The notes under the pieces: model-generated
Told to the model about the DNA's origin: nothing
What the model saw: the letters and a program-made list of their open reading frames with translations, nothing else
Databases searched by the model: none
Translations under genes and position numbers: made by a program
NCBI RefSeq assembly: GCF_004124275.1
Contig: NZ_CP027218.1
Location: 1 to 64,000 of the forward strand
Length of the DNA: 64,000 nt
Reading direction: 5' to 3'
Source of the DNA: Pseudomonas sp. DTU12.3
GTDB taxonomy: Bacteria > Pseudomonadota > Gammaproteobacteria > Pseudomonadales > Pseudomonadaceae
Shown here: in pieces, positions 1 to 9,795 of the stretch
Position numbering within the stretch: the first letter of the stretch is position 1
Layout: each line of letters begins with the position of its first letter

Positions 1-2010
1 ATGTCCCGACTCAATCCCCGGCAGCAAGAAGCCGTGAACTACGTCGGCGGCCCTCTATTGGTGCTCGCCGGTGCTGGCTCCGGCAAGACCAGCGTGATCA
101 CCCGCAAGATCGCGCACCTGGTTCAGAACTGCGGCATCCGCGCCCAGTACATCGTCGCCATGACTTTTACCAACAAGGCCGCGCGCGAGATGAAAGAGCG
201 GGTTGGCACCTTGCTGCGGGCCGGCGAAGGGCGTGGCCTGACGGTCTGCACCTTCCACAACCTCGGCTTGAACATCATCCGCAAGGAACACGCGCGGCTG
301 GGCTACAAACCCGGTTTCTCGATCTTTGACGAGACCGATGTCAAGGCGCTGATGACCGACATCATGCAGAAGGAATACGCGGGCGAAGACGGCGTCGACG
401 AGATCAAGAACATGATCGGCGCCTGGAAAAACGACCTGATCCTGCCGCCTCAGGCGCTGGAGAATGCGCGTAATCCCAAGGAACAGACTGCCGCCATCGT
501 CTACACCCACTATCAGCGCACGCTCAAAGCGTTCAACGCGGTGGACTTCGACGATCTGATCCTGCTGCCGGTAAAACTCTTCGAAGAACACGCCGACATT
601 CTCGAAAAGTGGCAGAACAAGGTGCGCTACCTGCTGGTCGACGAATACCAGGACACCAACGCCAGCCAATACCTGCTGGTGAAAATGCTCATCGGCACGC
701 GCAACCAGTTCACCGTGGTCGGCGACGACGACCAGTCGATCTACGCCTGGCGCGGTGCGCGGCCAGAAAACCTGATGCTGCTCAAGGACGACTATCCATC
801 GCTGAAAGTGGTGATGCTTGAGCAGAACTATCGCTCGACCAGTCGTATCCTGCGCTGCGCCAACGTGCTGATCTCGAACAACCCGCACGAATTCGAAAAG
901 CAGCTGTGGAGTGAAATGGGTCACGGTGACGAGATCCGCGTGATCCGCTGCCGCAACGAGGACGCCGAAGCCGAGCGCGTGGCCATGGAAATCCTCAGCC
1001 TGCACTTGCGCACTGACCGCCCGTACAGCGATTTCGCGATTCTCTATCGCGGTAACTATCAGGCCAAGCTGATCGAGCTGAAGCTGCAGCACCATCAGGT
1101 GCCGTACCGCTTGAGCGGCGGCAACAGCTTCTTCGGCCGTCAGGAAGTGAAAGACCTGATGGCCTACTTCCGCCTGATCGTGAACCCGGATGACGACAAC
1201 GCCTTCCTGCGCGTGATCAACGTGCCGCGCCGGGAAATCGGCTCGACCACCCTCGAAAAACTCGGCAACTACGCCACCGAACGCAAAATCTCGATGTACG
1301 CCGCCACCGACGAAATCGGTCTGGGCGAGCATCTCGACAGCCGCTTCACCGATCGCCTGTCGCGCTTCAAGCGTTTCATGGACAAAGTGCGCGAGCAGTG
1401 CGCCGGCGAAGACCCGATCTCGGCGCTGCGCAGCATGGTCATGGACATCGACTACGAGAACTGGCTGCGCACCAACAGCTCCAGCGACAAGGCTGCCGAT
1501 TACCGGATGAGCAACGTCTGGTTCCTGATCGAGGCGTTGAAAAACACCCTCGAAAAGGACGAAGAAGGCGAAATGACCGTCGAGGACGCCATCGGCAAAC
1601 TGGTCCTGCGCGACATGCTCGAACGTCAGCAGGAAGAGGAAGACGGCGCCGAAGGTGTGCAGATGATGACCTTGCATGCGTCCAAAGGTCTGGAATTCCC
1701 TTACGTGTTCATCATGGGCATGGAGGAGGAAATTCTCCCGCACCGTTCCAGCATCGAAGCCGACACCATCGAAGAAGAACGCCGCCTGGCCTATGTAGGC
1801 ATCACCCGCGCACGTCAGACCCTGGCCTTCACCTTCGCCGCCAAGCGCAAGCAGTACGGCGAGATCATCGACTGCGCGCCGAGCCGCTTCCTCGATGAGC
1901 TGCCACCGGACGATCTGGCCTGGGAAGGCAACGACGACACACCGACCGAAGTCAAAGTCGTGCGCGGCAATAGCGCATTGGCTGATATACGCGCGATGTT
2001 AAAGCGCTAG
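1..2010 (+). CDS. rep: ATP-dependent DNA helicase Rep
   Basis: Superfamily 1A 3'-5' DNA helicase that helps replication forks pass obstacles and restarts stalled forks. The 669-residue product matches the usual Rep length. It opens with the Q-motif (LNPRQQEAV) and Walker A (LAGAGSGKT, about residues 21-29). It then shows the DEYQDTN Walker B (about 215), the GDDDQSIYAWRGA motif III region, an EQNYRS motif IV, and the C-terminal TLHASKGLEF and VGITRA motifs V-VI. All helicase motifs look intact. The ATG is the first base of the window, so its promoter lies outside. It is followed at 57 bases by xpt on the same strand. UvrD is the main alternative, but the length and the xpt neighbour favour Rep. 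Confidence 0.96.
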   Translation: MSRLNPRQQEAVNYVGGPLLVLAGAGSGKTSVITRKIAHLVQNCGIRAQYIVAMTFTNKAAREMKERVGTLLRAGEGRGLTVCTFHNLGLNIIRKEHARLGYKPGFSIFDETDVKALMTDIMQKEYAGEDGVDEIKNMIGAWKNDLILPPQALENARNPKEQTAAIVYTHYQRTLKAFNAVDFDDLILLPVKLFEEHADILEKWQNKVRYLLVDEYQDTNASQYLLVKMLIGTRNQFTVVGDDDQSIYAWRGARPENLMLLKDDYPSLKVVMLEQNYRSTSRILRCANVLISNNPHEFEKQLWSEMGHGDEIRVIRCRNEDAEAERVAMEILSLHLRTDRPYSDFAILYRGNYQAKLIELKLQHHQVPYRLSGGNSFFGRQEVKDLMAYFRLIVNPDDDNAFLRVINVPRREIGSTTLEKLGNYATERKISMYAATDEIGLGEHLDSRFTDRLSRFKRFMDKVREQCAGEDPISALRSMVMDIDYENWLRTNSSSDKAADYRMSNVWFLIEALKNTLEKDEEGEMTVEDAIGKLVLRDMLERQQEEEDGAEGVQMMTLHASKGLEFPYVFIMGMEEEILPHRSSIEADTIEEERRLAYVGITRARQTLAFTFAAKRKQYGEIIDCAPSRFLDELPPDDLAWEGNDDTPTEVKVVRGNSALADIRAMLKR

Positions 2011-2016
2011 AATTGA

Positions 2017-2640
<624 letters not shown>

Positions 2641-2660
2641 CCCGCAACACCGCAGCTCCC

Positions 2661-2752
2661 CTGTAGGAGTGAGCCTGCTCGCGATAGCGTAGTGTCAGTC
2701 GATATATTCGTCAGCTGAAACTCCGCCATCGCGAGCAGGCTCACTCCTACAG
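2661..2752. repeat. REP-type inverted repeat (GTGAGCCTGCTCGCGA type)
   Basis: Two arms of about 28 bases in opposite orientation (CTGTAGGAGTGAGCCTGCTC at 2661 and its complement ending at 2752) are separated by about 36 bases. This is a paired REP (REPIN-like) element lying between the convergent genes xpt and the CoA-transferase gene, where it could fold as a large hairpin in either transcript. Confidence 0.85.
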
Positions 2753-2771
2753 TTGTTTTTGGGTCCGGCAG

Positions 2772-4694
2772 TTATTGGGTGGTGGCTTTTAGGCCGGTGA
2801 GGAGCAGGCGTTGGAAGAGGTCTTCTTTCAGGCCTTCCGGGTTTGTGAGTTGCATGCGTTCGAGGTGTTCGGGGTACAGCGATGCTTCGGGGGCGTCGAG
2901 GGCGGCTTTACCGAGTTCGAGGATTTCGGTGAGCTTGAATTTGCTCTTCAGCCAGTTCAGCGCGCGCAACAAATCCCGTTCGATCGCAGTGAAATCACAA
3001 CCCAGCGGATACTCCGGAAACAGGTTCGGATGGCGTGCGGCGATCGCTTGCAAACGCTGCGGCGTGTTGTCGGCGAAGCGCGGATCGAGGCGGAAATCCT
3101 TTGGCAGTTTGCCGACCTTTTGCGCTTGCTCGATCAGGCCCTGCTGGAAACGCGAGTCGCTGATATTCAGCAGCGATTCAATCACCACCGCGTCGGATTT
3201 ACCGCGCAAATCAGCGATCCCGTACTCAGTCACGACGATGTCGCGCAGATGCCGTGGAATCGTGCAGTGGCCGTATTCCCAGACAATGTTCGAGCTGACG
3301 TCGCCACCGGACTCGCGCCAACTGCGCAGGATCAGAATCGAGCGCGCATCGTGGAGCGCATGCCCCTGCGCCACAAAGTTGTACTGCCCGCCAACACCGC
3401 TGAGCACCCGCCCGTCTTCCAGTTGATCCGCCACACCGGCACCGAGCAAGGTCATGGTGAACACCGTGTTGATGAACCGCGCATCAAGGCGCTGCAAGCG
3501 CTTGAGCTCTTCCTGCCCATACAACTCGTTGATGTAGCTGATGCGCGTCATGTTGAATTCGAGGCGCTTGCTCTGTGGTAACTCGCGCAGGCGCTCGTAG
3601 AAACTGCGCGGGCCGAGGAAGAAGCCGCCGTGCACCGAGATGCCGTCAGTTTGCGCGGCTTCGTCGAGAGTGCCGGCGTTGGCCTGCTCCTGCGTGGGTA
3701 CATCGGGGTAAACCTTGCGCCGTATGATCCCGGCATCCGCCAATACCAGCAGGCCGTTGACGAACATCTCGCTGCAACCGTAGAGGCCTTTGGCAAACGG
3801 CCCGGTGCCGCCTTCGCGCTCGATCAGTTGCGCCCATTGGCTGAGGTTGATGTCATGCAGCAAGGCCAGGTAACCGGCGTTATCCGCCTGACGTGCGAGC
3901 AGCGCGGCTGTCAGTGCATCACCCATCGAGCCGATGCCGATCTGTAACGTGCCGCCGTCACGCACCAGCGTACTCGCGTGCAAACCAATGAAATGATCCT
4001 GAAACCCCACCGGCATGTTCGGCGTGGAAAACAGCGTGCTGCTGTCCTTCTCATCGATCAGCAGGTCGAAGGTGTCGATATCGACTTCGGCATCACCAGG
4101 CATGTACGGCAGATCGGTGTGCACCTGGCCGACCAGCAGAATCGTCTCCCCGGCGTCGCGGCGCTTGGCGATCATCGGCAACAGGTCGAGGGTGATGTCC
4201 GGGTTGCAGCTCAGGCTCAGGCGATCCGGGTGTTCGCTGCTGCTGGCCAATAATTGCGCCACCAGATTCAGCCCGGCGGCGTTGATGTCGCGGGCGGCGT
4301 GGCTGTAATTGCTGCTGACGTAATCCTGCTGAGCCGGCGCGCTATTGAGCAGGCTGCCGGGCTGCATGAAGAACTGTTCGATACGGATGTTGGCGGGCAG
4401 GCTGTCGTGGTGCAGGTCGGAGAGGAAATCGAATTCCGGGTAGTCGCCAAAGACGCGCTCGACGAAGGGTTCGATGAAGCGCTTCTGCAAACCATCGCCC
4501 AGATTCGGGCGGCCCAGGCACAGGGCGGTGTAGATGGTGAGTTGCCGCTCTGGCAGTTTGGCGATACGCCGGTACAGTGCGTTGACGAAGTGATTGGGTT
4601 TGCCCAGGCCCAGCGGCATGCCCATGCGGATATGCGCCGGCAACCGTGCGAGCACGTCGTCCACTGCCTGTTCGATCGAACACAACTGCACCAT
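2772..4694 (-). CDS. Acetyl-CoA hydrolase/transferase family protein
   Basis: Member of the acetyl-CoA hydrolase/transferase family (class I CoA-transferase fold), which moves CoA between acyl groups or hydrolyses acyl-CoA in the cytoplasm. The product has 640 residues. The C-terminal half carries the family signature around GVGGQYNFVAQGHAL and the later TEYGIADLRGK block; the N-terminal part has GMPLGLGKPN. The frame stays open further upstream, but the ATG at 4694 is chosen because AGGAGG lies 7 bases before it and the upstream part is repeat sequence. The substrate cannot be read from the sequence. No operon partner: it converges with xpt and is separated from the cytochrome gene by a repeat and terminator. 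Confidence 0.82.
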   Translation of the reverse strand: MVQLCSIEQAVDDVLARLPAHIRMGMPLGLGKPNHFVNALYRRIAKLPERQLTIYTALCLGRPNLGDGLQKRFIEPFVERVFGDYPEFDFLSDLHHDSLPANIRIEQFFMQPGSLLNSAPAQQDYVSSNYSHAARDINAAGLNLVAQLLASSSEHPDRLSLSCNPDITLDLLPMIAKRRDAGETILLVGQVHTDLPYMPGDAEVDIDTFDLLIDEKDSSTLFSTPNMPVGFQDHFIGLHASTLVRDGGTLQIGIGSMGDALTAALLARQADNAGYLALLHDINLSQWAQLIEREGGTGPFAKGLYGCSEMFVNGLLVLADAGIIRRKVYPDVPTQEQANAGTLDEAAQTDGISVHGGFFLGPRSFYERLRELPQSKRLEFNMTRISYINELYGQEELKRLQRLDARFINTVFTMTLLGAGVADQLEDGRVLSGVGGQYNFVAQGHALHDARSILILRSWRESGGDVSSNIVWEYGHCTIPRHLRDIVVTEYGIADLRGKSDAVVIESLLNISDSRFQQGLIEQAQKVGKLPKDFRLDPRFADNTPQRLQAIAARHPNLFPEYPLGCDFTAIERDLLRALNWLKSKFKLTEILELGKAALDAPEASLYPEHLERMQLTNPEGLKEDLFQRLLLTGLKATTQ

Positions 4695-4773
4695 CTGAAG
4701 CCTCCTGCCCGTTCCGTGAATAGAGGTAGACCGAGATTGCCCTGAGTTTGCTGCAAAGAACAGCGTCAGATTG

Positions 4774-4945
4774 CCCTCACCCTCACCCTCTCCCGGGGGG
4801 AGAGGGGACTGAATGGGGGATATTGGAGAGATACGCCGACCTGAACCTGCTTTGCCGAATCCATAATCGCTGAGGTTTTTCAGGTCGATGTGGAGCGACA
4901 GACAACTCGGTCGGCCCCCTCTCCCTCCGGGAGAGGGATGGGCGG
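4774..4945. repeat. GC-rich paired palindrome (CCCTCTCCC/GGGAGAGGG type)
   Basis: Two small palindromes of the CTCTCCC-GGGAGAG kind, one at about 4783-4808 and one at about 4916-4937, flank about 110 bases and are arranged as a larger inverted pair. This is a different repeat class from the REP elements elsewhere in the window. It fills most of the 332-base gap between the CoA-transferase and cytochrome genes. Confidence 0.7.
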
Positions 4946-4983
4946 GCGGCGTTCCGATGAGGGGCTCTTGAACCCGCAGGCAC

Positions 4984-5011
4984 AAAAAAACCGTCCGAAG
5001 ACGGTTTTTTT
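4984..5011. terminator. Rho-independent terminator, bidirectional
   Basis: A-run, stem CCGTC-CGAA-GACGG, then seven Ts. It lies 15 bases beyond the stop of the minus-strand cytochrome c5 gene, and the A-run would let it also work on the plus strand. Confidence 0.85.
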
Positions 5012-5026
5012 CATCAGAAGCGCGGC

Positions 5027-5455
5027 TTATTTCAGGCCGGACATTTTCTGGATAGCGCCTTTGAGCTCGTCATCCGAGCAGTCAGCGCAGGTGCCTTTCG
5101 GCGGCATCGCGTTCAGGCCAGTAATGGCCTTGGCCAGCAGACCGTCGAGGCCGCCCTGATGATCGGCACGGTCTTTCCAGGCTGCCGCGTCACCGATTTT
5201 CGGCGCGCCCAACAGGCCGGTACCGTGGCAAGCGTTGCAATGTTTGGCAATCACTTCGTCCGGAGTCTTGGCCCCGCCACCACCGCCGGCGGTTGCCGCC
5301 ACTTCCATCCCCTTGCATTCCTGCCCTTGAACACACACCTGGCCGACAGGCTCGAGGCGTTTGGCAATGTCGTCATTCGTCGCAGCTTGAGCGCTGACAG
5401 CCCAGAGGGCCAATACGGTTGCTGGTGCAGCCAGCATTTTCATAATTAGGTTCAC
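5027..5455 (-). CDS. Cytochrome c5 family protein
   Basis: Small periplasmic monohaem c-type cytochrome acting as an electron carrier. It has 142 residues: an N-terminal signal peptide ending near VSAQAAT, a glycine-rich linker (TAGGGGGA, about 55), one haem-binding CNACH motif (about 71-75), a Met ligand candidate in NAMPPKG, and a Cys pair in TCADC that is typical of cytochrome c5. The GTG at 5455 is preferred over the ATG at 5443 because only it has a Shine-Dalgarno (GAGG, 8 bases). The signal peptide is intact with either start. It corresponds to CycB/PA5300 by position and type. Confidence 0.88.
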   Translation of the reverse strand: MNLIMKMLAAPATVLALWAVSAQAATNDDIAKRLEPVGQVCVQGQECKGMEVAATAGGGGGAKTPDEVIAKHCNACHGTGLLGAPKIGDAAAWKDRADHQGGLDGLLAKAITGLNAMPPKGTCADCSDDELKGAIQKMSGLK

Positions 5456-5625
5456 GCGTTCACCCTCAATGGTGGCTATTCACGCCTGCGGCCACGGTTC
5501 GCAGGCGGGCGCAAGTATAGCGGGTAGCCCGCCACACTGAAACAACCCCATTATTAAAGGGGTCTTGTTGCGCATCGGTAAAACAGCTTGGGTGCCTTTG
5601 CCGTAATGGCCTGGCGCCTCTTGGT

Positions 5626-6174
5626 TTAGAAATTCGCCGGCGTGGCTGCGCTGATTAGTCGCGCAGGCAAGTCGAACGGATTACGGAAACGATGCGGCTT
5701 GGTACTTTCAAAGTAGTAGCTGTCGCCGGCTTCGAGAATAAAAGTTTCCAGACCCACCACCAGTTCCAGGCGACCCTCTACCAGAATCCCGGTTTCCTCG
5801 CCTTCATGGGTGAGCATTTCTTCGCCGGTATCGGCGCCCGGAGGGTAGATTTCATTGAGAAACGCGATGGCGCGGCTGGGGTGCGCGCGGCCGACCAGTT
5901 TCATGGTCACGGCGCCGTCGGAAATGTCGATCAGCTCGTTGGCCTTGTAGACGATCTGGGTCGGAATTTCCTGCAGGATTTCTTCGGAAAAGAATTCGAC
6001 CATGGACATGGGAATCCCGCCCAGAACCTTCCTCAGCGAACTGATCGAAGGGCTGACGCTGTTCTTTTCGATCATCGAAATGGTGCTGTTGGTGACGCCC
6101 GCGCGTTTGGCGAGTTCACGCTGGGAAAGCCCTTTGAGCTTGCGGATCGATTGCAGTCGTTCACCGACGTCCAA
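5626..6174 (-). CDS. XRE-family regulator with C-terminal cupin (PuuR-like)
   Basis: DNA-binding regulator of 182 residues. It has an N-terminal helix-turn-helix (about 5-60, with LSQRELAKRAGVTNSTIS) followed by a cupin sensor domain (about 105-178, with MLTHEGEETGILVEGRLEL and a YYFESTKPHRFRN motif). Relatives such as PuuR and PA5301 control polyamine or amino-acid genes; the ligand here is unknown. The start is TTG: it has AGGAGG 8 bases upstream and no in-frame ATG precedes the HTH. A long inverted repeat at 6191-6243 lies just upstream and is a likely autoregulatory operator. Confidence 0.88.
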   Translation of the reverse strand: MDVGERLQSIRKLKGLSQRELAKRAGVTNSTISMIEKNSVSPSISSLRKVLGGIPMSMVEFFSEEILQEIPTQIVYKANELIDISDGAVTMKLVGRAHPSRAIAFLNEIYPPGADTGEEMLTHEGEETGILVEGRLELVVGLETFILEAGDSYYFESTKPHRFRNPFDLPARLISAATPANF

Positions 6175-6190
6175 GGCGCGAGCCTCCTGA

Positions 6191-6243
6191 TGTTGTAAGA
6201 ATATTGAGCGTTATCATGGCGACAGCGTTCAGTATTTACAACA
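6191..6243. promoter_or_regulatory. Putative operator of the XRE-cupin regulator
   Basis: Imperfect inverted repeat: the left arm begins TGTTGTAAGAATATTGA at 6191 and the right arm is the complement of TGTTGTAAATACTGAACGC ending at 6243, with a short centre. It sits 17 bases upstream of the TTG start of the regulator. It lacks the T-run expected of a terminator for the upstream alr gene, so an operator/promoter is the better reading. Confidence 0.5.
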
Positions 6244-6262
6244 CTTGGCCCCCGCAGCGGCG

Positions 6263-7336
6263 TCAACCCTCGGAATAGAGCCTTGGCACCCGGCGCAGGT
6301 TGCAGAAAATCTGGTACGGAATGGTGTCGGCCCACTGCGCCACTTCGCTGGCGAGGATGTTTTTGCCCCACAGTTCGACAGGCGAACCGAGCTCGGCTTC
6401 CGGCACATCAGTCAGGTCGATGCACAGCATGTCCATCGATACGCGACCGAGAATGCGACTGCGCTTGCCAGCCACCAAAACCGGTGTACCGGTCGGCGCC
6501 TGACGCGGGTAACCGTCGGCGTAACCCATGGCGACCACGCCGATGCGCATCGGTTTGTCGGTAATGAATTTGGCGCCGTAACCGACAGGCTCACCGGCCG
6601 GCAGTTCACGCACGCAGATGACTTTCGATTCCAGAGTCATCACCGGTTGCAGACGATCGGCCACGGCGTTGGCTTCTTCGAACGGGGTCGCGCCGTAAAG
6701 CATGATGCCCGGGCGCACCCAGTCGCTGTGAATCTGCGGCCAACCGAGTACGGCAGGCGAATTGCGCAGGCTGACTTCCGCCGCCAGGCCCTGACGCGCC
6801 GCTTCAAACACCGCGACTTGTTCGGTGCTGCTCTGCGCGTGCAGTTCATCGGCGCGGGCGAAGTGGCTCATCAAGACGATTTTCGCCACTTTGCCGCTGG
6901 CCAGCAGACGCTGATAGGCCACCGCGTAATCCTTCGGGTGCAAACCGACGCGGTGCATGCCCGAATCAAGCTTCAGCCACACCGTGATCGGCTTGCTCAG
7001 CGCGGCCTGCTCGATTGCTTCGAGCTGCCAGAGGGAGTGCACCACCGTCCAGAAATCATGCTCGACAATCAGCGCCAGCTCATCGGCCTCGAAAATCCCT
7101 TCCAGCAACAACACCGGCGCACGAATGCCGGCGGCGCGCAAATCCAGCGCCTCTTCGATGCAGGCCACGGCAAAACCATCGGCCTCGGCTTCCAGCGCCT
7201 GGGCGCAACGCACCGCGCCATGGCCGTAGGCATCGGCCTTGATCACCGCAAGCGCCTTGGCGCCGGTGACTTCGCGGGCAATTTGATAGTTGTGGCGCAG
7301 GGCTTGAAGGTCGATCAGGGCACGGGCAGGACGCAT
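6263..7336 (-). CDS. dadX: Alanine racemase
   Basis: PLP-dependent enzyme interconverting L- and D-alanine, of 357 residues. The PLP lysine lies in [10 protein letters not shown] (Lys33), the PLP-phosphate/substrate region in [12 protein letters not shown] (about 215), and the catalytic tyrosine in [12 protein letters not shown] (about 253). It follows dadA and ridA on the same strand, so the likely role is the catabolic racemase that turns L-alanine into D-alanine for DadA; hence dadX rather than the biosynthetic alr. The Shine-Dalgarno is weak, which fits translation from a dad transcript. All key residues are present. Confidence 0.92.
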   Translation of the reverse strand: MRPARALIDLQALRHNYQIAREVTGAKALAVIKADAYGHGAVRCAQALEAEADGFAVACIEEALDLRAAGIRAPVLLLEGIFEADELALIVEHDFWTVVHSLWQLEAIEQAALSKPITVWLKLDSGMHRVGLHPKDYAVAYQRLLASGKVAKIVLMSHFARADELHAQSSTEQVAVFEAARQGLAAEVSLRNSPAVLGWPQIHSDWVRPGIMLYGATPFEEANAVADRLQPVMTLESKVICVRELPAGEPVGYGAKFITDKPMRIGVVAMGYADGYPRQAPTGTPVLVAGKRSRILGRVSMDMLCIDLTDVPEAELGSPVELWGKNILASEVAQWADTIPYQIFCNLRRVPRLYSEG

Positions 7337-7430
7337 GGCGGCAGACTTCTAGGCGGTCATGGGAAGAAAAACCGGCGCCGACTGACGACGTGAACCGCCA
7401 ACAGCGCCGGGAGAGGGATCTTTACAACGG

Positions 7431-7784
7431 TTACGGCAGCGCGGCGACGATAGAGATTTCTACCAGAATGCTCGGCTTGGCCATTTTTGCTTCGACGGTG
7501 GCGCGGGCCGGGGCTGCGCCTTTCGGCAGCCACTGATCCCACACCGAGTTCATCCCCGCGAAGTGCGCCTCGATGTCGTTCAGGTAAATCGTCGCCGACA
7601 ACAGGTGCTGTTTGTCGGTACCAGCCAGATCAAGCAAACGCTCGATGTTGGCCAACACGTCGCGGGTCTGCTGTTCAATCCCGGCATCGAAGTCGTCGCC
7701 GACCTGCCCGGCCAGATACACGGTGCCGTTGTGGCTGACGATCTGACTCATGCGCTCATTGGTGAGCTGGCGCTGGATTGACAT
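7431..7784 (-). CDS. RidA family protein (dad operon)
   Basis: Small trimeric RidA/YjgF/UK114-type protein of 117 residues. Such proteins hydrolyse reactive enamine/imine intermediates released by PLP enzymes and amino-acid oxidases. The family core [14 protein letters not shown] (about 23-36) and the C-terminal [16 protein letters not shown] with the conserved Arg before it are visible. It begins inside the end of dadA (29-base overlap) with AGGAG upstream of the ATG. Its place between dadA and dadX suggests it clears 2-iminopropionate made during alanine oxidation. A second RidA-type gene lies after spoT. Confidence 0.88.
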   Translation of the reverse strand: MSIQRQLTNERMSQIVSHNGTVYLAGQVGDDFDAGIEQQTRDVLANIERLLDLAGTDKQHLLSATIYLNDIEAHFAGMNSVWDQWLPKGAAPARATVEAKMAKPSILVEISIVAALP

Positions 7785-9060
7785 GTTTTGCGGACTCCTG
7801 AATTTTGTTGCCGTAACGGGAAATATCGAGGCCTTCGGCGCTGATCTGTGGCTTTTTCTTCGCCATCAGGTCGGCCAGCAAGCGACCGGAACCGCACGCC
7901 ATGGTCCAACCGAGGGTGCCGTGACCGGTGTTGAGGAACAGATTCTTGAACGGTGTCGCGCCAACGATCGGCGTGCCGTCCGGCGTGGTCGGACGCAGAC
8001 CGGTCCAGAAACTCGCCTCGGCCAGATTGCCGCCCTGAGGATAAAGGTCGTTGACGATCATCTCCAGGGTTTCGCGGCGACGCGGATTCAGCGACAGGTC
8101 AAAACCGGCGATCTCGGCCATGCCGCCAACGCGGATGCGGTTGTCGAAACGGGTGATCGCGACCTTGTAGGTCTCGTCGAGAATGGTCGAAGTCGGCGCC
8201 ATCGCGGGATTGGTGATCGGCACGGTCAGCGAGTAACCCTTCAACGGATACACCGGGGCTTTGATGCCCAGCGGCTTGAGCAATTGCGGCGAGTAGCTGC
8301 CGAGTGCCAATACGTAGCGATCAGCGGTTTCCAGCTTGCCGTCGATCCACACGCCGTTGATGCGATCACCGGCGTAGTCGAGTTTCTGGATGTCCTGGCC
8401 GAAGCGGAATTCCACACCCAGCTTCACGGCCATTTCAGCGAGACGCGTGGTGAAGATCTGGCAATCGCCAGTCTGGTCGTTCGGCAGGCGCAGGGCACCG
8501 GCGAGGATGTCGGTGACGCTGGCCAGCGCTGGCTCGACGCGGGCAATGCCGGCGCGGTCGAGCAGTTCGAACGGTACGCCGGACTCTTTCAGCACGGCGA
8601 TGTCTTTCGCTGCGCCGTCCAGTTGAGCCTGAGTGCGGAACAATTGGGTGGTGCCGAGGCTGCGGCCTTCGTAGGCAATGCCGGTTTCGGCGCGCAATTC
8701 GTCGAGGCAATCGCGGCTGTACTCGGACAGGCGCACCATGCGCTCCTTGTTCACCGCGTAACGGTTGGCGGTGCAGTTGCGCAGCATCTGCGCCATCCAC
8801 AGGTACTGGTCGATGTCGGCGGTGGCCTTGATCGCGAGAGGGGCGTGGCGCTGCAACAACCACTTGATCGCCTTCAGCGGTACGCCCGGCGCGGCCCACG
8901 GCGAGGCGTAGCCCGGCGAGACCTGGCCGGCGTTGGCGAAACTGGTCTCCATGGCCGCAGCAGGCTGCCGGTCGACCACCACCACTTCAAACCCGGCGCG
9001 GGCCAGATAGTAAGCACTGGCGGTACCGATGACGCCGCTACCCAAGACCATTACGCGCAT
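7756..9060 (-). CDS. dadA: D-amino acid dehydrogenase small subunit DadA
   Basis: FAD-dependent, membrane-associated dehydrogenase that oxidises D-alanine and other D-amino acids to the keto acid and ammonia, passing electrons to the respiratory chain. It has 434 residues from the ATG at 9060. The Rossmann FAD motif is [16 protein letters not shown] (about 5-20), and the C-terminal block [18 protein letters not shown] is characteristic of DadA. The ATG at 9060 is chosen over 9075 because a GAGGG sequence precedes it and the length matches DadA. It is the first gene of dadA-ridA-dadX, divergent from the Lrp-type gene. Confidence 0.94.
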   Translation of the reverse strand: MRVMVLGSGVIGTASAYYLARAGFEVVVVDRQPAAAMETSFANAGQVSPGYASPWAAPGVPLKAIKWLLQRHAPLAIKATADIDQYLWMAQMLRNCTANRYAVNKERMVRLSEYSRDCLDELRAETGIAYEGRSLGTTQLFRTQAQLDGAAKDIAVLKESGVPFELLDRAGIARVEPALASVTDILAGALRLPNDQTGDCQIFTTRLAEMAVKLGVEFRFGQDIQKLDYAGDRINGVWIDGKLETADRYVLALGSYSPQLLKPLGIKAPVYPLKGYSLTVPITNPAMAPTSTILDETYKVAITRFDNRIRVGGMAEIAGFDLSLNPRRRETLEMIVNDLYPQGGNLAEASFWTGLRPTTPDGTPIVGATPFKNLFLNTGHGTLGWTMACGSGRLLADLMAKKKPQISAEGLDISRYGNKIQESAKHVNPAPAHQ

Positions 9061-9216
9061 TTTTGTATCCCTCATCGCGGCAGGGCCGCGTACGTCTGTT
9101 GTTAGAGCAATGATGCGCGCAGTGTAAAAAAGAAATGCCAGTGCTTTTCACTATATAAGCGCCTATATTTGGCGACAATTCTCGGCAAAAACCCTTTTCA
9201 CGGAGGCGCATCCCCT

Positions 9217-9705
9217 ATGCGTACCAACACTCAGACCAAACGTGAGCTGGACAAGATCGACCGCAACATCTTGCGGATCCTGCAGGCGGACGGGCGGATT
9301 TCCTTTACCGAACTCGGCGAGAAGGTCGGCCTCTCCACCACGCCTTGCACCGAGCGGGTGCGGCGTCTGGAGCGTGAAGGCATCATCATGGGCTACAACG
9401 CCCGGCTGAATCCGCAGCATTTGAAGGGTAGCTTGCTGGTGTTCGTCGAGATCAGCCTCGACTACAAATCCGGCGACACCTTCGAGGAGTTCCGCCGCGC
9501 GGTGCTGAAATTGCCGCACGTGCTGGAATGTCATTTGGTGTCAGGGGATTTCGATTACTTGGTGAAGGCGCGGATTTCCGAGATGGCCTCGTACCGCAAG
9601 CTGCTGGGCGACATTCTGCTGAAGCTGCCGCATGTGCGGGAGTCGAAGAGCTATATCGTCATGGAAGAGGTTAAGGAGAGCCTGAGCCTGCCGATTCCAG
9701 ACTGA
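9217..9705 (+). CDS. lrp: Lrp/AsnC family regulator (DadR/Lrp)
   Basis: Leucine-responsive-type regulator of 162 residues: N-terminal winged HTH (about 12-62, with ISFTELGEKVGLSTTPCTERVRRLEREGII) and C-terminal RAM/AsnC ligand-binding domain (about 80-155, with VLECHLVSGDFDYLVKAR). It is divergent from dadA with a 156-base shared promoter region that contains a short CGCC-N7-GGCG palindrome. By analogy with DadR it should activate the dad operon in response to alanine. The ATG at 9217 has CGGAGG about 10 bases upstream; the frame is open a little further upstream without a better start. Confidence 0.9.
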   Translation: MRTNTQTKRELDKIDRNILRILQADGRISFTELGEKVGLSTTPCTERVRRLEREGIIMGYNARLNPQHLKGSLLVFVEISLDYKSGDTFEEFRRAVLKLPHVLECHLVSGDFDYLVKARISEMASYRKLLGDILLKLPHVRESKSYIVMEEVKESLSLPIPD

Positions 9706-9715
9706 GATTTCGAAG

Positions 9716-9795
9716 ATCAAAAGATCGCAGCCTTCGGCAGCTCCTACATGGGAATGCATTTCTCTGTAGGAGCTGCCGAAGGCTGCGATCTTTTA
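9716..9795. repeat. REP-type inverted repeat (GTAGGAGCTGCCG type)
   Basis: Two arms (TGTAGGAGCTGCCGAAGGCT and its complement, each extended by GATCTTTT) in opposite orientation around a short spacer. The right arm runs into the stop codon of the convergent YkgJ-like gene, so the element may double as a transcription stop for both genes. Confidence 0.85.

Noticed and set aside
55..1743. Long antisense open frame (562 codons) opposite rep
   Set aside because: It arises from GC3 bias on the other strand; the translated sequence is His/Val/Gln-rich without domains, and rep is certain.
9161..9175. CGCC-N7-GGCG palindrome as Lrp operator
   Set aside because: It lies in the dadA/lrp promoter region but does not match the usual Lrp consensus; too weak for a separate call.
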